A stretch of 10,699 bases of DNA, taken from assembly GCA_902826385.1 (NCBI GenBank), contig CADEEU010000039.1:1-10699 (forward strand), written 5' to 3'. Every line of letters begins with the position of its first letter. Position 1 is the first letter of the stretch. The notes beneath the pieces were generated by a model that ran no database searches, was not told the origin of the DNA, and worked only from the letters and a program-made list of their open reading frames with translations. The DNA comes from an uncultured Acidobacteriota bacterium. GTDB taxonomy: Bacteria; Acidobacteriota; Blastocatellia; Pyrinomonadales; Pyrinomonadaceae. Of this stretch, positions 1 through 6,167 are shown piece by piece. The translations under genes were made by a program, and so were the position numbers.

Positions 1-1
1 A

Positions 2-292
2 CTTTTTGGCGATGTCTTGATCGAACTTCATGAAATTCGGCCGCAGATTAACGCATTAGACCAAACTCAGGTGGCACTCGGTAACAGTATGGGAGCGCCC
101 GGTGGAAAATATATAAGCGGTCGCGTTGATAAGGCTTGTCTTCGGATTATGCAGGAAGACGAGCATCGCGGTCCTGAGAGGCGTGTTCACATAGGACTAA
201 TCGCCGACATCGTTGAGCCATATGCTGTATACGTCCGCAATCGCGTGCCTAGCTCACCAGAATCTGCGGAGCATACCGACGCAGATCGTTGA
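2..292 (+). CDS. Unknown protein, 5'-truncated by window edge
   Basis: The frame is open to the left edge, so this is most likely the C-terminal 96 residues of a longer protein; a TTG at 17 is in frame but has no Shine-Dalgarno and is probably internal. The visible part has no low-complexity segment, no membrane helix and no motif I recognise. It is rich in charged residues around RIMQEDEHRGPERR and ends with a hydrophobic stretch (HIGLIADIVEPYAVYV). Its stop at 290-292 lies inside the 3' end of the convergent PIN-like gene, giving a 44-base tail-to-tail overlap. Such an overlap is unusual and means one of the two ends may differ from a canonical family end. No function can be assigned. Confidence 0.45.
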   Translation, partial: LFGDVLIELHEIRPQINALDQTQVALGNSMGAPGGKYISGRVDKACLRIMQEDEHRGPERRVHIGLIADIVEPYAVYVRNRVPSSPESAEHTDADR

Positions 293-893
293 CGTAGCTG
301 TTAAGACCTTCTGTTACTATTTCGAGGGTCGTATCTGCGCTCTTACAGCTAAATGAAATCGAAAGAGCTTTGTCTGTGTCTGGCTCGGAGCAAACAGCAG
401 TGCGTAGCATTGTGAAGTTCTTTTCTGAGATGGACTTTAGAACCAATTGCTCTAAGCATTGGACCCTACCGCATAGTGATTGCAACTTCGCGTTGGACGT
501 ACGCAAATTCTCCATCGCCTGAATGGCCCGCTTATCGCCGGTATGAAGCAGGCGCAGAGCACGAATAATCAATACCGCACATAACTGGCTCTCGCCCGTA
601 TCCAATGCGACACCCACTTGCTGCGCTTCGAACTCGAAGTCGGCCGCTAAGTTTTGTTCCTCGTCTGTAGGTTCAACAATGTCGGCCCCGGCAACAAAAG
701 TATTAAGCCTTTTGATGGCCTCCTCATGATCACCTTGGAGTCGGCTATTCTGGATTGCTTTGGTAACCACGAACTTAGCTGCTCCAAGGATACCCAATTC
801 TGCAATTTGTGAGGAACCTTGGGCAAAGAACTCATCTAACAGGCCATAGCAGGCCCCTTTCATAAGGATATCGTTATCAACGAGAGCGACCAT
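249..893 (-). CDS. PIN-like domain protein, third gene of an XRE-ImmA operon
   Basis: A 214-aa protein with the layout of a PIN nuclease domain. Strand 1 is VALVDNDIL with Asp6 and Asp8, then LDTGESQL places Asp98 and Glu101 at the helix that normally carries the second acidic residue, and LHTGDKRAI places Asp120 at the third. PIN domains are metal-dependent RNases, common as toxins. The stretch after residue 135 is unlike the classical VapC length (about 130 aa), so this is an enlarged PIN-like protein. I chose ATG at 893: the peptidase stop (897-895) ends one base before it and GAGG lies 9 bases upstream. A GTG at 908 would add five residues. It is the last gene after XRE and ImmA/IrrE genes, so it may be the effector whose production or activity the pair controls. 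The nuclease role is inferred. Confidence 0.78.
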   Translation of the reverse strand: MVALVDNDILMKGACYGLLDEFFAQGSSQIAELGILGAAKFVVTKAIQNSRLQGDHEEAIKRLNTFVAGADIVEPTDEEQNLAADFEFEAQQVGVALDTGESQLCAVLIIRALRLLHTGDKRAIQAMENLRTSNAKLQSLCGRVQCLEQLVLKSISEKNFTMLRTAVCSEPDTDKALSISFSCKSADTTLEIVTEGLNSYVNDLRRYAPQILVS

Positions 894-894
894 C

Positions 895-1905
895 TTAGCC
901 CACCTCACCCAGCACGTTTCGAAGGTAGAAGTTCACGTCAGTTGGAATGGCAGATAACGAAAGCTGATTCAGCGCAATATTATTGACCTCTTGCCAAACG
1001 TCTTTAGGTGGTCCATAAATGTGCCGCAAAGCGCCCATCGCGGTTGCCCAATCTCCGGTGGAATAGCCGAAACATAACGCCAACGTACCGGGTTCGATTT
1101 GGACGTGAGGGGCTGCGTCCATTGCCGCTTTCGCGAGGCTACGTGCCCCAGCACCCGGACCGATTGGGACAACTTGGGGTTCAGGAAACCCAGTAAGTAG
1201 CTCCATCGCGAACGCATCGGCAGCAATTTCGTCCGAGTCTTCCTCTTTACGTAAGTCAGAGGGGTCATCTTCTTCAAGATCTACCAGGACTTCGTTAGGC
1301 TTCACGTGACCAAGAAAAATATGCGCGAGTTCATGTGCTAAGTAGAACGCGATCTGCGGCGGGTAGACAGCATCCTTGCCGAGCAAGATCGCATATCCCT
1401 TACCCGCATGTACACTCATTGCGGCCATACGTTTTCTTGATAAAGGAAAGACCCGCAAATGCACCGTCGGTATTCCGATTGTCCAGCAGAGCGAAAGCAG
1501 GTCAACTAATCGCACATATGTTTGACTTCCTAAAATCGCCGCGCGGAATTCTAAAGCAGTTCTCGCAGCTTGAAATTCTGGGATAGGAGTTCCGAGTAAA
1601 AGTATTTTGCCTAATGCCGTGCCGAAGGAAGTGAGTGCCCATTTTTCAACGTCAGTTTCTCCTGAAAGGTGTTTAAATTGAGCGGGCTCCTTCCAAACAA
1701 ATCGTGGGGCTTCTTGATCTTCAAGGAGCGAGTGCGGCTCCAATCCGAGTTTTCTGGCTAGGGAATAGCGCAGTTCGGCACGGGCCGACGACGACGCCTC
1801 CGCATCGTCACTCCACCAAGTCGGCCACGCCGCATTAATGACGGAGTCACTTAGCCCTAGATTGCTTAGGCGTTTTCGAAATGTCGCGGCGTCTTCTTTG
1901 AGCAC
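895..1905 (-). CDS. ImmA/IrrE family metallo-endopeptidase
   Basis: A 336-aa protein carrying the zinc-protease signature HELAH at residues 191-195, preceded by the amphipathic IAFYLA helix and followed by EIAADAFA, in which Glu226 is the expected third zinc ligand. This is the ImmA/IrrE (COG2856) arrangement. In characterised members (ImmA of ICEBs1, IrrE/DdrO in Deinococcus) the protease cleaves a partner XRE repressor and so derepresses its regulon. The partner here would be the XRE gene directly upstream: its TAG stop shares the G with this GTG start (TAGTG), and AGGAGG lies at the end of that gene. The N-terminal 150 residues have no HTH that I see and may be a sensor or substrate-recognition region. 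An acidic insert (VDLEEDDPSDLRKEEDSDE) follows the HELAH helix. The cue it senses is not visible. Confidence 0.92.
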   Translation of the reverse strand: MLKEDAATFRKRLSNLGLSDSVINAAWPTWWSDDAEASSSARAELRYSLARKLGLEPHSLLEDQEAPRFVWKEPAQFKHLSGETDVEKWALTSFGTALGKILLLGTPIPEFQAARTALEFRAAILGSQTYVRLVDLLSLCWTIGIPTVHLRVFPLSRKRMAAMSVHAGKGYAILLGKDAVYPPQIAFYLAHELAHIFLGHVKPNEVLVDLEEDDPSDLRKEEDSDEIAADAFAMELLTGFPEPQVVPIGPGAGARSLAKAAMDAAPHVQIEPGTLALCFGYSTGDWATAMGALRHIYGPPKDVWQEVNNIALNQLSLSAIPTDVNFYLRNVLGEVG

Positions 1906-2240
1906 TAGCCTTCCTCCTCTGAATGTTCCGCTGGCCTTAATCCATCGGAAGCTTTGATTATTCTAGCAATAGCGATCGCGTGTGCCTCTGAGCGATCCCA
2001 AATAGACTTAAAAGCTTCAACAACGATATCCGCACCTCGACCCCCAAATCCGAGATTTGATCGTTCTTGCATATAAATGGATAATCTGGCAGCGGCTTTT
2101 CCTTGTCGTTGCGGAACGCGACTGAGAGCCCTAGAAACCGATGCCTGGCTAATATTTACCTCTTTTGCAACATCCTTCTGGGATAAGTGGTTCACTCGCA
2201 TGAATTCCCGAAGTCGATCAGCAAATGAATCTTCTTGCAT
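1905..2240 (-). CDS. XRE-family HTH repressor
   Basis: A 111-aa protein with an N-terminal helix-turn-helix at about residues 7-45 (RLREFMRVNHLSQKDVAKEV, then ISQASVSRAL as recognition helix). This is the Cro/C1 XRE fold. The C-terminal half (from about residue 55) is helical and would hold a dimerisation segment and the cleavage region if it is an ImmA substrate. It begins with ATG at 2240 without a clear Shine-Dalgarno and opens the XRE-ImmA/IrrE-PIN operon with one-base overlaps and gaps. It is divergent from the gene at 2286, and the two share a short promoter region with 10-bp-spaced repeats, so it most likely represses both its own operon and the divergent gene. This follows the ImmR/ImmA precedent; target genes beyond this locus cannot be seen. 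Confidence 0.92.
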   Translation of the reverse strand: MQEDSFADRLREFMRVNHLSQKDVAKEVNISQASVSRALSRVPQRQGKAAARLSIYMQERSNLGFGGRGADIVVEAFKSIWDRSEAHAIAIARIIKASDGLRPAEHSEEEG

Positions 2241-2265
2241 TCTAATGCATGCTAATGCATACTAT
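2235..2265 (+). promoter_or_regulatory. Divergent promoter with paired operator-like repeats
   Basis: CTAATGCAT occurs twice, at 2242-2250 and 2252-2260, offset by 10 bp so both face the same side of the helix; each contains the palindrome ATGCAT. A related GCATT(CT)AATGC dyad covers 2237-2248 and overlaps the repressor start codon. On the plus strand TTGCAT (2235-2240) and TACTAT (2260-2265) could be -35 and -10 with a long 19-bp spacer, which puts the repeats exactly between them. On the minus strand TTGACT (complement of 2277-2282) is a good -35, but its -10 is poor. Binding of the XRE protein here would block both directions. Confidence 0.5.
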
Positions 2266-2285
2266 GTGAAATGCAAAGTCAAATA

Positions 2286-2903
2286 ATGGAAAATCTGCCT
2301 GATTTATTTTGCTGGACAAGATTCGGCGGAGAGGCGGCCGAGCCGGTTGATAGTATTCTCATTAGAAAAGAAAAGGAACGGTTGGCGAATGATGGAGTGT
2401 TTCTGTGGGGAATCGGCAACGCGATCGGCCCTTCGATTCTTGAATTAATGCAGCGTACCGCTCGTCCAAAAGTGATCTTCAGCCCAATTAAGACGATGGC
2501 CAAACAAAAGGACCTTGCCCCTCCCGCTACCGTCATGTGGACTGAGGCCGAAGCGTTAGATGGTGAAAAGTTTGTAATCCCGCCAAACTCTCTGGTAACC
2601 AGTAGGTTTGACCCCGAAATTCCTAAGAGTCATCATTTTGCACTTGTTTGCTATAGTGCAACACCTTTACTTCCGCTCCAATGCAGGTTCAAGATTAGTT
2701 TTCAGCAATTGAGCAACTTGAGAACAGGACGCCCGGTTGCGGCTTCTCAAGTAACGGCAATCGTTGAACGCAGAGAGACCGGAACGGAAAGCAGAACGAT
2801 GTACGATGTTGCCATCTTAGCCGAACTGATGGATCCGTATTTCGTGAGACTAAAGAATGCTCGAGAGGTTCCACGGCACCACTCTATGAGCAACTATTCC
2901 TAG
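2286..2903 (+). CDS. Unknown protein divergent from the XRE-ImmA-PIN operon
   Basis: A soluble protein of 205 aa starting MENLPDLFCWTRFGGEA. I preferred ATG at 2286 to the in-frame ATG at 2271 because the best upstream -10 (2260-2265) would place transcription start near or after 2271; neither start has a good Shine-Dalgarno. Visible features are an N-terminal FCWTRFG motif, a GVFLWGIGNAIGPSI segment around residues 37-52, and a middle block of beta-like segments (ALVCYSATPLLPL, CRFKISFQQL). I recall similar WTRFG...WGIGN proteins as small hypothetical proteins in accessory loci, but I know no function and claim none. It is controlled by the same intergenic region as the repressor, so it is either the regulated cargo or an independent gene exploiting the operator. 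It converges with the broken ATPase gene, 36 bases away. Confidence 0.75.
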   Translation: MENLPDLFCWTRFGGEAAEPVDSILIRKEKERLANDGVFLWGIGNAIGPSILELMQRTARPKVIFSPIKTMAKQKDLAPPATVMWTEAEALDGEKFVIPPNSLVTSRFDPEIPKSHHFALVCYSATPLLPLQCRFKISFQQLSNLRTGRPVAASQVTAIVERRETGTESRTMYDVAILAELMDPYFVRLKNAREVPRHHSMSNYS

Positions 2904-2939
2904 TAGTGAGTAAAAATCCAATACCGGCTCCGTACACCC

Positions 2940-3549
2940 CTATTTTTTCAGATTTAACTTAAGCCTGTTCGCGATTTCGTCGGCGAGTTCGCTGGGCGAT
3001 CTGTCGCTATCCAGCAAAAATATACCGGTATCCCTAAATTAATACCGTAAGCAAGGGCAACCGATGCCTGAAGTTCACAATGAAAGGCTGCTTCGAACTC
3101 AGAAACCTGAGGCCTGCCTTGACTATTATTCGATATTCGATTCACCACGACCGAAGGCGTTGTATAAAGCGAAAAGATTAGAGTTGGGCAGAGGCGTCTT
3201 AACTGGTCGAGTGAAAATGGGTCATCACTCTGAATCCGTATTTTTCTTTCGTTACCGCATGCGAATCAATCACGATGTGGGATTTGTTTATGTTGTCCGC
3301 TACAAAATCCAGCAGTTGAGTATCTACGATTTCAATATCGTCCGGCGTAATGACGCGCGCGGACATCTCACGTAGGTTGTCTTGTGAATATCGGTTGACA
3401 GATTTCTGACTTAGGTAGTCGGCCAAGACCTTACTGTAGACAAATGCCTTCAACGGTTGGACGCGCTCTTCTAAAACTGCCACAAGGGTACTCTTCCCGG
3501 ACGCAGGCGGCCCCGTCAAATATATAACTTCATATTTCCCTTCGCTCAC
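2940..3549 (-). pseudogene. P-loop ATPase/kinase-like gene with two frameshifts
   Basis: Read with two corrections this is a 203-aa P-loop protein. It has Walker A GPPASGKST at residues 13-21, a DSHAVTKEKYGFRV segment about residue 116, then FSLDQLRRLCPTLIFSLYT, GRPQVSEFEAAFH and a C-terminal DSDRSPSELADEIANRLK, typical of small AAA/adenylate-kinase-like NTPases. The frame is lost at two sites: C(3) where C(4) would restore it (plus strand GGG at 3219-3221), and T(5) where T(6) would (plus strand AAAAA at 3016-3020). Uncorrected, translation stops at 3199. The restored end is TAG at 2942-2940. GTG at 3549 is the best start: GAGGAG lies 9 bases upstream and the family begins close to the P-loop; a longer in-frame reading to 3663 looks non-coding. 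Both lesions are single-base homopolymer losses, so sequencing error is as likely as a true pseudogene. Confidence 0.8.
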
Positions 3550-3737
3550 ACGGAAATTCTCCTCGTTCACTCCATATGCGACTCGGCCACAAGATCTCCG
3601 TAAAACCCATCGACGTGCGTAGTGTACCATGACAGTCAACGAATATTTTCTGAGACAACTCATTCGAACTCCTCAGAGTTTTTTGACGCATTTCTCAATC
3701 TCCCCTACTGTTAGACTATGTTTAGCAATCCACCCGT

Positions 3738-4346
3738 ATGCGTGTAGGAATCTACGCGCGGGTATCAACCCACGACCAGCAAACCCTTCCGATGCAACTT
3801 AAGCAGATGAAGGAATATATAAGAAACCGGAAATGGAAACTGGCTACTGAAGTTCAGGAAGTTGGCTCCGGTGCAAAGACTCGACCGCGACGCGAGGAGC
3901 TTTTGAAGATGGCCAGACGCCGTGAGATCGACGCGGTATTGGTTTGGAAGCTGGATCGCTTTGGCCGATCCCTTGCGGACCTGATAACCACTCTCAATGA
4001 ACTTCGAGATATCGGCGTTACCTTCATATCACTAACCGAATCGCTCGACTTCTCGACACCATCAGGCCGTGCGATGGCCGGAATGCTCTCGACCTTCGCC
4101 GAGTTTGAAAGGGATATTATTCGCGAACGCGTGAAGGCAGGAATCGCCAACGCCCGTGAGAATGGAAAAATTCATGGACGGCCGAAGACGGCCGCTTTGA
4201 AAGCGGACGAGATCAAGCGGCTCAAGTCCGAAGGACTTAACAACTCTCAGATTGCAAGAAAACTAAAAATCAGTCGTGGTTCGGTTATCAGTTTGTTGAA
4301 TAAACCATTCTCCCCTACCGCCTCCTTATCCAATCACTCAGGGTGA
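3738..4346 (+). CDS. Serine recombinase, resolvase/invertase class
   Basis: A full-length 202-aa small serine recombinase. The catalytic domain opens YARVST with Arg8 and nucleophile Ser10, continues with KLDRFGRS at 71-78 (the conserved Arg pair 74/77), and has the E-helix signature FAEFERDIIRERV at 120-132. A GR-P hinge (HGRPK, 146-150) leads to a C-terminal helix-turn-helix at about 155-188 (NNSQIARKLKISRGSVISLL). These enzymes cut and rejoin DNA at paired sites through a 5'-phosphoserine intermediate, to resolve cointegrates or multimers or to invert segments. An in-frame TAG lies just upstream, so ATG 3738 is the earliest start; there is no obvious Shine-Dalgarno. No transposase is adjacent and no clear 28-bp res/inversion site pair was found nearby. 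In an element with iterons and ParDE, multimer resolution is the simplest role; a tRNA-targeting integrase role is unlikely for this class. Confidence 0.95.
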   Translation: MRVGIYARVSTHDQQTLPMQLKQMKEYIRNRKWKLATEVQEVGSGAKTRPRREELLKMARRREIDAVLVWKLDRFGRSLADLITTLNELRDIGVTFISLTESLDFSTPSGRAMAGMLSTFAEFERDIIRERVKAGIANARENGKIHGRPKTAALKADEIKRLKSEGLNNSQIARKLKISRGSVISLLNKPFSPTASLSNHSG

Positions 4347-4379
4347 GGTGTTTGAAGAAGACTGTCGCGATCAAAAACC

Positions 4380-4682
4380 TTAGCCTGATATCAACGCCTC
4401 GTAATCGCGCGAACTATATAGAACTCGAACAATCCGAATTTCGCTCTTTGTTGTTTTGTAGAAAACAAGGTATTTGGGAAAGCCATTTACAAACCACGTT
4501 CTCAGACCCTTTTCACCGCCGATAGGTCTTAGTTTTCCGATTGAAGGTGTGACTTTAATAAGTTGGATTGTGGTTTCGACCGCATCAAGGAAACGGAATG
4601 CCGCGTCTGTATTATCCTGAGCAATATACTCGGCTGATTCTATGATGTCTTTTCTTGCTAGGCTTGTCGTTATGACCCGCAT
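4380..4682 (-). CDS. parE: ParE/RelE-superfamily toxin
   Basis: A 100-aa basic protein with the ParE pattern: an N-terminal strand (RVITTSLARKDI), helix pair IIESAEYIAQDNTDAAFRF, the loop TPSIGKLRP at about 45-53, then LRTWFVNGFPKYLVFY (60-75) and the C-terminal strand IRIVRVLYSSRDY. ParE toxins of this type usually poison DNA gyrase and are held inactive by ParD. The start ATG at 4682 shares one base with the parD stop (TAATG), so translation is coupled; AAAAGG lies eight bases upstream inside parD. The antitoxin-first order is canonical. Length is normal and I see no missing conserved position, so it is probably functional. Substrate (gyrase or other) is inferred from family only. Confidence 0.92.
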   Translation of the reverse strand: MRVITTSLARKDIIESAEYIAQDNTDAAFRFLDAVETTIQLIKVTPSIGKLRPIGGEKGLRTWFVNGFPKYLVFYKTTKSEIRIVRVLYSSRDYEALISG

Positions 4683-4948
4683 TAGACAACCTTTTCTTTG
4701 CTAATGCTCTTTAGCTTTGACGACAAATCGCGTTTCATCTCTACAAAATCTTCCTTTGTCAGCGGTGAGGCCTTTTTGTCTTTGAGGCCTTCAAGCACAA
4801 GGCTCTCTATCCTTTTGTCCTCCAGGTAATCGCGGATGAGGTCACGTATAAAGTCGCTGGTGCTGGCGAAGTTCCCGTTTTCTACTTCTTCCTCCACTCT
4901 CGCCTTCATTGCCGGCGGCATTGAGATATTTAGTGTTGTGTATCGCAT
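4682..4948 (-). CDS. parD: ParD-family ribbon-helix-helix antitoxin
   Basis: An 88-aa protein whose first 50 residues form a ribbon-helix-helix: strand RYTTLNISMP, then helix MKARVEEEVENG and FASTSDFIRDLIRDYLED, the usual ParD/CopG sequence. The C-terminal 35 residues (LKDKKASPLTKEDFVEMKRD) are charged and would wrap ParE. ParD neutralises the toxin and represses its own promoter, with ParE as co-repressor. ATG 4948 has AAAGGA 11 bases upstream. It is transcribed from a recognisable promoter at 4975-5002 and translationally coupled to parE. As a pair on a replicating or excisable element they would select against element loss. Confidence 0.92.
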   Translation of the reverse strand: MRYTTLNISMPPAMKARVEEEVENGNFASTSDFIRDLIRDYLEDKRIESLVLEGLKDKKASPLTKEDFVEMKRDLSSKLKSISKEKVV

Positions 4949-4974
4949 TTTGGGTACGTTCCTTTCTACTCATC

Positions 4975-5002
4975 AGCTTAGCAGAATGGCAGTAACTGTC
5001 AA
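4975..5002 (-). promoter_or_regulatory. parDE promoter with small palindromes
   Basis: On the minus strand a perfect TTGACA (complement of 4997-5002), a 16-bp spacer and TAAGCT (complement of 4975-4980) preceded by TG one base away form a promoter with an extended -10, 27 bp before parD. Short odd-centred palindromes sit over the -35 (CAGTAACTG, 4990-4998; TACACTGTA just upstream), the expected place for ParD ribbon-helix-helix binding. Autoregulation is inferred from the family. Confidence 0.55.
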
Positions 5003-5194
5003 TACACTGTACTAGAAGGGTACATCGGTAACACTTTGTGGTATGTATGCGGATCGTCAGCGACGAAGTATCGCGGACGAAAGATTTAATAGCACGAACT
5101 TTCCAAAATTACCTTGCGCCACTTGACCTTTAAAGATAAAGTAAGGGTATGAAAAGGAAACGCTTTACATGTTTCCATTCGTCCGAAAGATCTT

Positions 5195-5226
5195 AAGGCC
5201 TCGCCGAAGGGGGGCCTTTTTCTTTT
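5195..5226 (+). terminator. Intrinsic terminator of an unidentified plus-strand transcript
   Basis: AAGGCC (5195-5200) pairs with GGCCTT (5213-5218) around a GC-rich interior, followed by TTTTTCTTTT on the plus strand. No plus-strand gene precedes it. Just upstream is a second hairpin, GGAAAC (5156-5161) / GTTTCC (5171-5176), and possible weak promoters (TTGACC at 5123-5128, TAAAGT at 5137-5142). The 4949-5440 interval otherwise has no convincing gene; a 15-codon reading frame at 5149 begins MKRKRF but has no support. Confidence 0.6.
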
Positions 5227-5347
5227 GTGTTTCTTTATCAGGTCTGGATGCGGTTCTTTCCAGGCTTCATCAACAAAAATCAAGCGGGAAGCGGGCACAT
5301 CTTGACCGTTTTATTCAGATCATTGAAAACTGAATAGAGGCATAGAA

Positions 5348-5377
5348 AAAGACCCTACGTTGTAGCGTAAGGTCTTT
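5348..5377 (-). terminator. Hairpin, terminator-like on minus strand
   Basis: AAAGACC/GGTCTTT (5348-5354 with 5371-5377) plus TACG/CGTA inside, one mismatch between, loop TTGTAG. On the minus strand the stem runs into TTTTTC, as in an intrinsic terminator; on the plus strand there is no U-run. No minus-strand gene ends here, so it may instead be a leader or antisense structure upstream of the membrane protein at 5440. Confidence 0.4.
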
Positions 5378-5439
5378 CCGATCCCCCCAACTTCCGTTTT
5401 GATCCCAGCTCAAGAGACGAACGTTCATTAGGAGGAACT

Positions 5440-5652
5440 ATGTTTGCACTGCATTTTGCCGCAAGCGCAATCGTTCACGTTTTACTACACTTTGCACTGT
5501 ACGTCGTGAACGCCCTTTTCGCAGATCCTAAGGTTTCCACCGTAATAGAAATCGCAGAGATTATTCTCTGGATCATGTTCGGTTTCGAATGCCTTTGGTT
5601 CATCTACAAATCCTGCGAGTGGATCTTAAGCAAAGATTCACTCGAAAACTAA
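5440..5652 (+). CDS. Small two-helix membrane protein
   Basis: A 70-aa protein with a strong AGGAGG five bases before ATG, so translation is well supported. Two hydrophobic helices are evident, about residues 5-28 (HFAASAIVHVLLHFALYVV) and 38-58 (IEIAEIILWIMFGFECLWFI), joined by a short loop with DPK, and a charged tail (KDSLEN). The first segment lacks a signal-peptidase site, so it is probably an integral inner-membrane hairpin. I do not recognise a family. Small hairpins of this type include holins, type I toxins and regulatory peptides, but none of these can be assigned on sequence. A bidirectional terminator begins eight bases after its stop, so the gene is monocistronic. Confidence 0.75.
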   Translation: MFALHFAASAIVHVLLHFALYVVNALFADPKVSTVIEIAEIILWIMFGFECLWFIYKSCEWILSKDSLEN

Positions 5653-5883
5653 AACGAAAAAAGGCAGGCTTTCAACAAGCCTCCCTTTAATTTGTTTTGC
5701 AACTCGGCCGCTTCCGCCGGCGGCCTCGATAGACTTCGCGTAAACGACAAATTTACAAAGGAGGGAACGGCAAAACCGCTCTCTTTTGCTGAACTTTGTG
5801 TGATTTGACATCTCACGATTGGGTTTTGAGCGCGTCTCAGTACATCTGGCCGATGTTGGATTGCTGGGCGGACTGCAGAACCC
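5651..5883 (-). ncRNA. Candidate ~230-nt small RNA with own promoter and terminator
   Basis: The minus strand has a strong promoter at 5890-5919 and a strong terminator at 5688-5651 ending CCTTTTTTCGTTTT, predicting a transcript of about 230 nt starting near 5883. The only reading frame, of 78-79 codons, ends after the terminator U-run, is basic and low in typical coding signal, and has no Shine-Dalgarno, so a protein is unlikely. Internal hairpins include GGCCGC(8)GCGGCC at about 5706-5727 and CGG(5)CCG near 5768-5778. It is not a known RNA class that I recognise. Its 3' end lies just past the stop of the membrane protein gene on the other strand. Confidence 0.4.
5660..5688. terminator. Bidirectional intrinsic terminator
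   Basis: AGGCTT (5666-5671) pairs with AAGCCT (5677-5682), extended past one C-C mismatch by AAGG/CCTT. On the minus strand it is followed by TTTTTTCGTTTT, a strong U-run; on the plus strand by TTTAATTTGTTTT, weaker. It separates the membrane protein gene from the convergent candidate RNA. Confidence 0.7.
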
Positions 5884-5889
5884 ATCACG

Positions 5890-5919
5890 ATAATAACTTA
5901 AAGTACTACTTTAAGTCAA
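5890..5919 (-). promoter_or_regulatory. Strong minus-strand promoter with a 21-bp operator dyad
   Basis: Minus strand: TTGACT (complement of 5914-5919), 18-bp spacer, TATTAT (complement of 5890-5895), each five of six to consensus. The spacer is almost exactly filled by a perfect inverted repeat ACTTAAAGT-act-ACTTTAAGT at 5896-5916. A dyad wedged between the -35 and -10 is a repressor operator position. The regulator is unknown; the dyad does not resemble the repeats at 2242-2260. Confidence 0.6.
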
Positions 5920-6167
5920 TCGTTATCTTCATAGACTTTGAAATATTCTAGTGGAAGAGCATAAGCATGTAAAGTCAAAAGTCTACAGTGGAGAAAAATA
6001 AAATCCGGTAAGATTGCAGGTTCCGGAACGTGGTCAAAGTTTTCGCGAGGAACGGAACTCATAAAGTCCGGTTGGCGGGGGTCGCAAGATCCATGCTTTT
6101 TCGTTCTCAACCAAAAATCAGAACTTTGCTATATTATAGAGAAACAATTAACTAACCATTCTATCCC

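Noticed and set aside
3550..3720. Minus-strand peptides upstream of the P-loop gene (AYGWIAKHSLTVGEIEKC) resembling the start of a BrnT-like or small regulator
   Set aside because: No start codon, stops within about 25 codons and further frames needed; possibly decayed sequence, but the resemblance is too short.
5086..5298. Minus-strand 70-codon frame crossing a terminator
   Set aside because: It runs through the plus-strand terminator hairpin and has no ribosome site; composition is Lys/Arg-rich by chance.
5649..5888. Minus-strand 79-codon frame
   Set aside because: Its stop falls after the terminator U-run and it has no Shine-Dalgarno; better explained as part of the candidate RNA.
5916..6110. 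Minus-strand frame of 64 codons ending HAYALPLEYFKVYEDND
   Set aside because: The tail looks protein-like, but the start is a TTG without ribosome site, and the stop lies in the -35 of the candidate RNA promoter. Undecided; too weak to annotate. The 5920-6167 gap otherwise shows only an 8-bp inverted repeat, TAGACTTT/AAAGTCTA (5932-5939, 5978-5985).
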